Assembly (NCBI GenBank): GCA_903885895.1
Contig: CAISKC010000245.1
Coordinates: forward strand, 1 to 9,167
Source of the DNA: an uncultured Legionella sp.
GTDB taxonomy: Bacteria > Pseudomonadota > Gammaproteobacteria > Legionellales > Legionellaceae
Direction of reading: 5' to 3'
DNA length: 9,167 nucleotides
Shown: piece by piece, positions 7,896 through 9,167 of the stretch
How the letters are laid out: each line of letters begins with the position of its first letter
Numbering within the stretch: the stretch's first letter is position 1
Notes under the pieces: generated by a model
Databases searched by the model: none
What the model was told of the DNA's origin: nothing
What the model saw: the letters and a program-made list of their open reading frames with translations, nothing else
Made by a program: the position numbers and the translations under genes

Positions 7896-8348
7896 TCACT
7901 TAGATGTCAAATGTGCTTTCACAATCGCGTTAAAAGAAAAATCCTGCCGACCCAACCCATCTTCCAGGTCGAGGACCAAGCTCTGCTCATCAGCTGAAAC
8001 TATGTTACCAGTAAATTTGCGTTTTTGGTTAATGGCCTTAGATAATTTAATTTCGACCACATCTCCAATATAACGCTGATATTGCTCAGGATAAAACAGC
8101 GGCCTAGGAATGCCGGGAGAAGATATTTCTAATCTATATTGTCCAGAAATAGGGTCTTCAACATCCAATACTGCCGAGATTTGTCGGCTGACTTTCTCAC
8201 AGTCTTCGATACCAATGCCTGATGCCTGGTCGATAAATATTCGTAACAGCGCGTATCGGCCTTGAATCAAATATTGGAAACCCCAAAGCTCATACCCCAT
8301 ACCTTCAATACAGGGGCGCAAAACGTGTTCAATGTCAGTTTGACTCAT
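7896..8348 (-). CDS. rimP: Ribosome maturation factor RimP
   Basis: RimP (formerly YhbC/P15a) assists 30S subunit maturation. From the ATG at 8348 it is 150 residues, the same size as E. coli RimP. It has the N-terminal domain with GYELWGFQYL, then LRIFIDQASGIGIEDCEKVSR, and the signature LEISSPGIPRPLF. A C-terminal SH3-like domain follows, with YIGDVVEIKL and FTGNIVSADE. The signature has Pro where E. coli has Asp (GMDRPL), a minor variation. An in-frame ATG at 8378 would add ten residues, but it lies inside the metY terminator hairpin and has no ribosome binding site. The 8348 start has AGGA 5 bases upstream. The stop TGA lies within the nusA Shine-Dalgarno region. Its place between metY and nusA is the standard order. 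Confidence 0.95.
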   Translation of the reverse strand: MSQTDIEHVLRPCIEGMGYELWGFQYLIQGRYALLRIFIDQASGIGIEDCEKVSRQISAVLDVEDPISGQYRLEISSPGIPRPLFYPEQYQRYIGDVVEIKLSKAINQKRKFTGNIVSADEQSLVLDLEDGLGRQDFSFNAIVKAHLTSK

Positions 8349-8357
8349 ATCGGTCCT
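8349..8357 (-). promoter_or_regulatory. Shine-Dalgarno site deciding the rimP start
   Basis: AGGA (complement of 8354-8357) sits 5 bases before ATG at 8348. It supports the 150-residue form of RimP over the longer reading from the ATG inside the upstream terminator hairpin. Confidence 0.7.
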
Positions 8358-8366
8358 ACAATTAAC

Positions 8367-8387
8367 AAAAAACCCCATAAATGGGGT
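8367..8387 (-). terminator. Intrinsic terminator or attenuator between metY and rimP
   Basis: On the minus strand, ACCCCA and TGGGGT form a 6-bp GC-rich stem around a TTTA loop, directly followed by a T-run. It starts 10 bases after the tRNA CCA end. With no other promoter seen before rimP, it probably lets most transcripts stop after the tRNA while a fraction reads into rimP-nusA-infB. That partial readthrough is inference. NusA, encoded downstream, acts on such hairpins. Confidence 0.75.
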
Positions 8388-8397
8388 CTTAAATTAT

Positions 8398-8474
<77 letters not shown>

Positions 8475-8487
8475 TCAACTGTAGGCG

Positions 8488-8516
8488 ATTATACACAGAC
8501 TTGGTGGTGGACGCAA
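8488..8516 (-). promoter_or_regulatory. Sigma70 promoter of the metY-rimP-nusA-infB operon
   Basis: On the minus strand TTGCGT (8511-8516) and a perfect TATAAT (8488-8493) are separated by exactly 17 bases. Transcription should start near 8481, about 7 bases before the tRNA. The bases just after the -10 are CGCC, a GC-rich discriminator like those of stringently controlled stable RNA promoters. Stringent control is inferred from that. Confidence 0.88.
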
Positions 8517-8534
8517 TGGTTTATTACAGTCTAA

Positions 8535-8559
8535 AGTGATTAGCAGGAAAATAATCACT
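8535..8559. repeat. Inverted repeat upstream of the metY promoter
   Basis: AGTGATTA (8535-8542) and TAATCACT (8552-8559) are perfect 8-base inverted arms around a 9-base spacer. They lie 19 bases upstream of the metY -35 element. No T-run typical of a terminator follows on either strand. It could be a regulator binding site, or chance. Confidence 0.55.
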
Positions 8560-8726
8560 GGCATAAGAGCTAAATCATTCGCATCTAAGCGAGAATACGT
8601 CCATAGAGTTAGCGCGGTCCCATGTTAGCAATGGACATCCACTACGCGGGGATTGGAATTCAGCAACAGAACAGAGATTATATATTGAGCGGGGGATGTG
8701 ACACGAGCATATAAATTTTATCACAT

Positions 8727-8768
8727 AAAAAATTAAGGATACCCAATTATTTTAATTGGGTATCCTTA
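8727..8768 (-). terminator. Strong intrinsic terminator after the CVNH gene
   Basis: A perfect 15-bp stem (8734-8748 with 8754-8768) around a 5-base loop is followed on the minus strand by AATTTTTT. It starts 16 bases past the CVNH stop codon. It separates that transcript from the metY operon. On the plus strand no T-run follows, so it acts in one direction. Confidence 0.92.
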
Positions 8769-8784
8769 CAATAAGGGCACAACT

Positions 8785-9135
8785 TTAGGGCGCAGGCGCA
8801 GGCGCAGGAGCAGCTGGACAGCTAGATCTGGAATTGGCGCAAGAACAAGCAACTGATCCACAAACTAAATTTCCATTGCAATTGCTAACCTCGTACTGAC
8901 CGGCGGTATTCTTTGGACATTTGGTAACATCAAGACTAGGCCCAGTCAAAGTACCCATATCACATTTTGCCGTTAAAACTCCATTTGTACATACAGCATC
9001 ACTGCAACTTTTCTGCCAACTACCAACTGCATTACACCCCGAAGCTTGCCCAGCACTAGTAGAAGATGATTGCGTAGAACCGCTTCCAGAAGTAGATCCC
9101 ATACTATCACTACCACCATAACTACCAGCTAAAGC
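8785..9135 (-). CDS. Secreted CVNH (cyanovirin-N homology) lectin-like protein, 5'-truncated
   Basis: The frame encodes a Ser/Gly-rich segment, one CVNH-like repeat and a Pro-Ala tail. Counting from Met at 9102, the repeat starts near residue 22 (GCNAVGSWQKSC) and continues with GVLTAKC, SLDVTKC and SNCNGNLVC up to about 82. This is the pattern of small bacterial CVNH proteins, whose founding member, cyanovirin-N, binds high-mannose glycans. Ten cysteines are consistent with disulfides and export. The tail ends PAAPAPAPAP. The Met at 9102 is unlikely to be the real start: it has no Shine-Dalgarno site, and the open frame continues upstream as ALAGSYGGSDS, which resembles a signal peptidase site (ALA then GS). 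The frame is then cut by TGA at 9139-9141 inside the terminal 31-base repeat, so the signal peptide region is missing. Sugar binding is inferred from the family. Confidence 0.7.
   Translation of the reverse strand, partial: ALAGSYGGSDSMGSTSGSGSTQSSSTSAGQASGCNAVGSWQKSCSDAVCTNGVLTAKCDMGTLTGPSLDVTKCPKNTAGQYEVSNCNGNLVCGSVACSCANSRSSCPAAPAPAPAP
8789..8812. repeat. Hexanucleotide repeat encoding the Pro-Ala tail
   Basis: GGCGCA occurs three times and GGAGCA once in tandem. On the minus strand this encodes the alternating Pro-Ala end of the CVNH protein. Units of six bases keep the frame, so copy number could vary without breaking the gene. Confidence 0.8.
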
Positions 9136-9136
9136 G

Positions 9137-9167
9137 GGTCAAGTCCAAATTTTGCTGTAAATTCCCA
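9137..9167 (-). repeat. Right copy of the 31-bp inverted repeat at the window edge
   Basis: These last 31 bases are the exact reverse complement of 66-96, a piece of the glycosyltransferase gene. The similarity begins at 9137 and runs to the edge, so its full length is unknown. It brings in a stop codon that interrupts the CVNH frame. It is most likely a contig-end or junction artefact, less likely a real duplication. Confidence 0.9.

Larger units (their letters stand above)
8475..8733. other. Non-coding region between CVNH terminator and metY
   Basis: Apart from the metY promoter and one inverted repeat, both listed separately, nothing is recognised here. No credible reading frame is seen on either strand. 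Bases about 8560-8733 hold only weak similarities, such as GTTAGC present twice near 8610-8630, which is too short to interpret. Confidence 0.6.

Noticed and set aside
8349..8378. A longer RimP starting at the ATG at 8378
   Set aside because: That ATG lies in the stem of the metY terminator, has no ribosome binding site and adds ten residues foreign to the family.

Overview
The window reads almost entirely on the minus strand. It looks like a gammaproteobacterial chromosome segment of moderate to low GC. The core is the conserved gammaproteobacterial transcription/translation operon: initiator tRNA gene metY, then rimP, nusA, infB, rbfA and truB. Operon order, protein lengths (RimP about 150 aa, NusA 497 aa) and motifs all match that class. 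The flanking genes are accessory: a TcdA/TcdB-type glycosyltransferase and a cysteine-rich CVNH (cyanovirin-N homology) lectin-like protein. This mix suggests a host-associated lineage such as Legionellales (Legionella, Coxiella and Berkiella relatives). That placement is inference, not something the sequence proves.

Layout from right to left, in the direction of transcription. At the right edge is a 5'-truncated secreted CVNH protein gene with a strong intrinsic terminator. Then comes about 260 bases of non-coding DNA holding an inverted repeat and a near-consensus sigma70 promoter, which starts 7 or so bases before metY. A short intrinsic terminator separates metY from rimP. The protein genes are tightly packed: the rimP stop lies 8 bases before the nusA start, nusA to infB is 42 bases, infB/rbfA overlap as TAATG, rbfA/truB overlap by about 23 bases, and truB overlaps a DUF2520 NAD(P)-binding-fold protein as ATGA. 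The familiar E. coli continuation rpsO-pnp is absent. Last comes a separately promoted, visibly AT-richer glycosyltransferase gene.

The operon joins functions of one process. Initiator tRNA and IF2 act in translation initiation, RimP and RbfA mature the 30S subunit, TruB makes tRNA pseudouridine 55, and NusA controls RNA polymerase pausing, termination and antitermination. The glycosyltransferase and CVNH protein are unrelated to this and look like host- or surface-interaction genes.

The most important oddity is a perfect 31-base inverted repeat. Bases 66-96, inside the glycosyltransferase gene, reappear in reverse complement as the last 31 bases of the window (9137-9167). There they put a stop codon in front of what looks like the end of the CVNH protein's signal peptide. 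This looks more like an assembly or contig-end chimera than biology, so the extreme right end should not be trusted.
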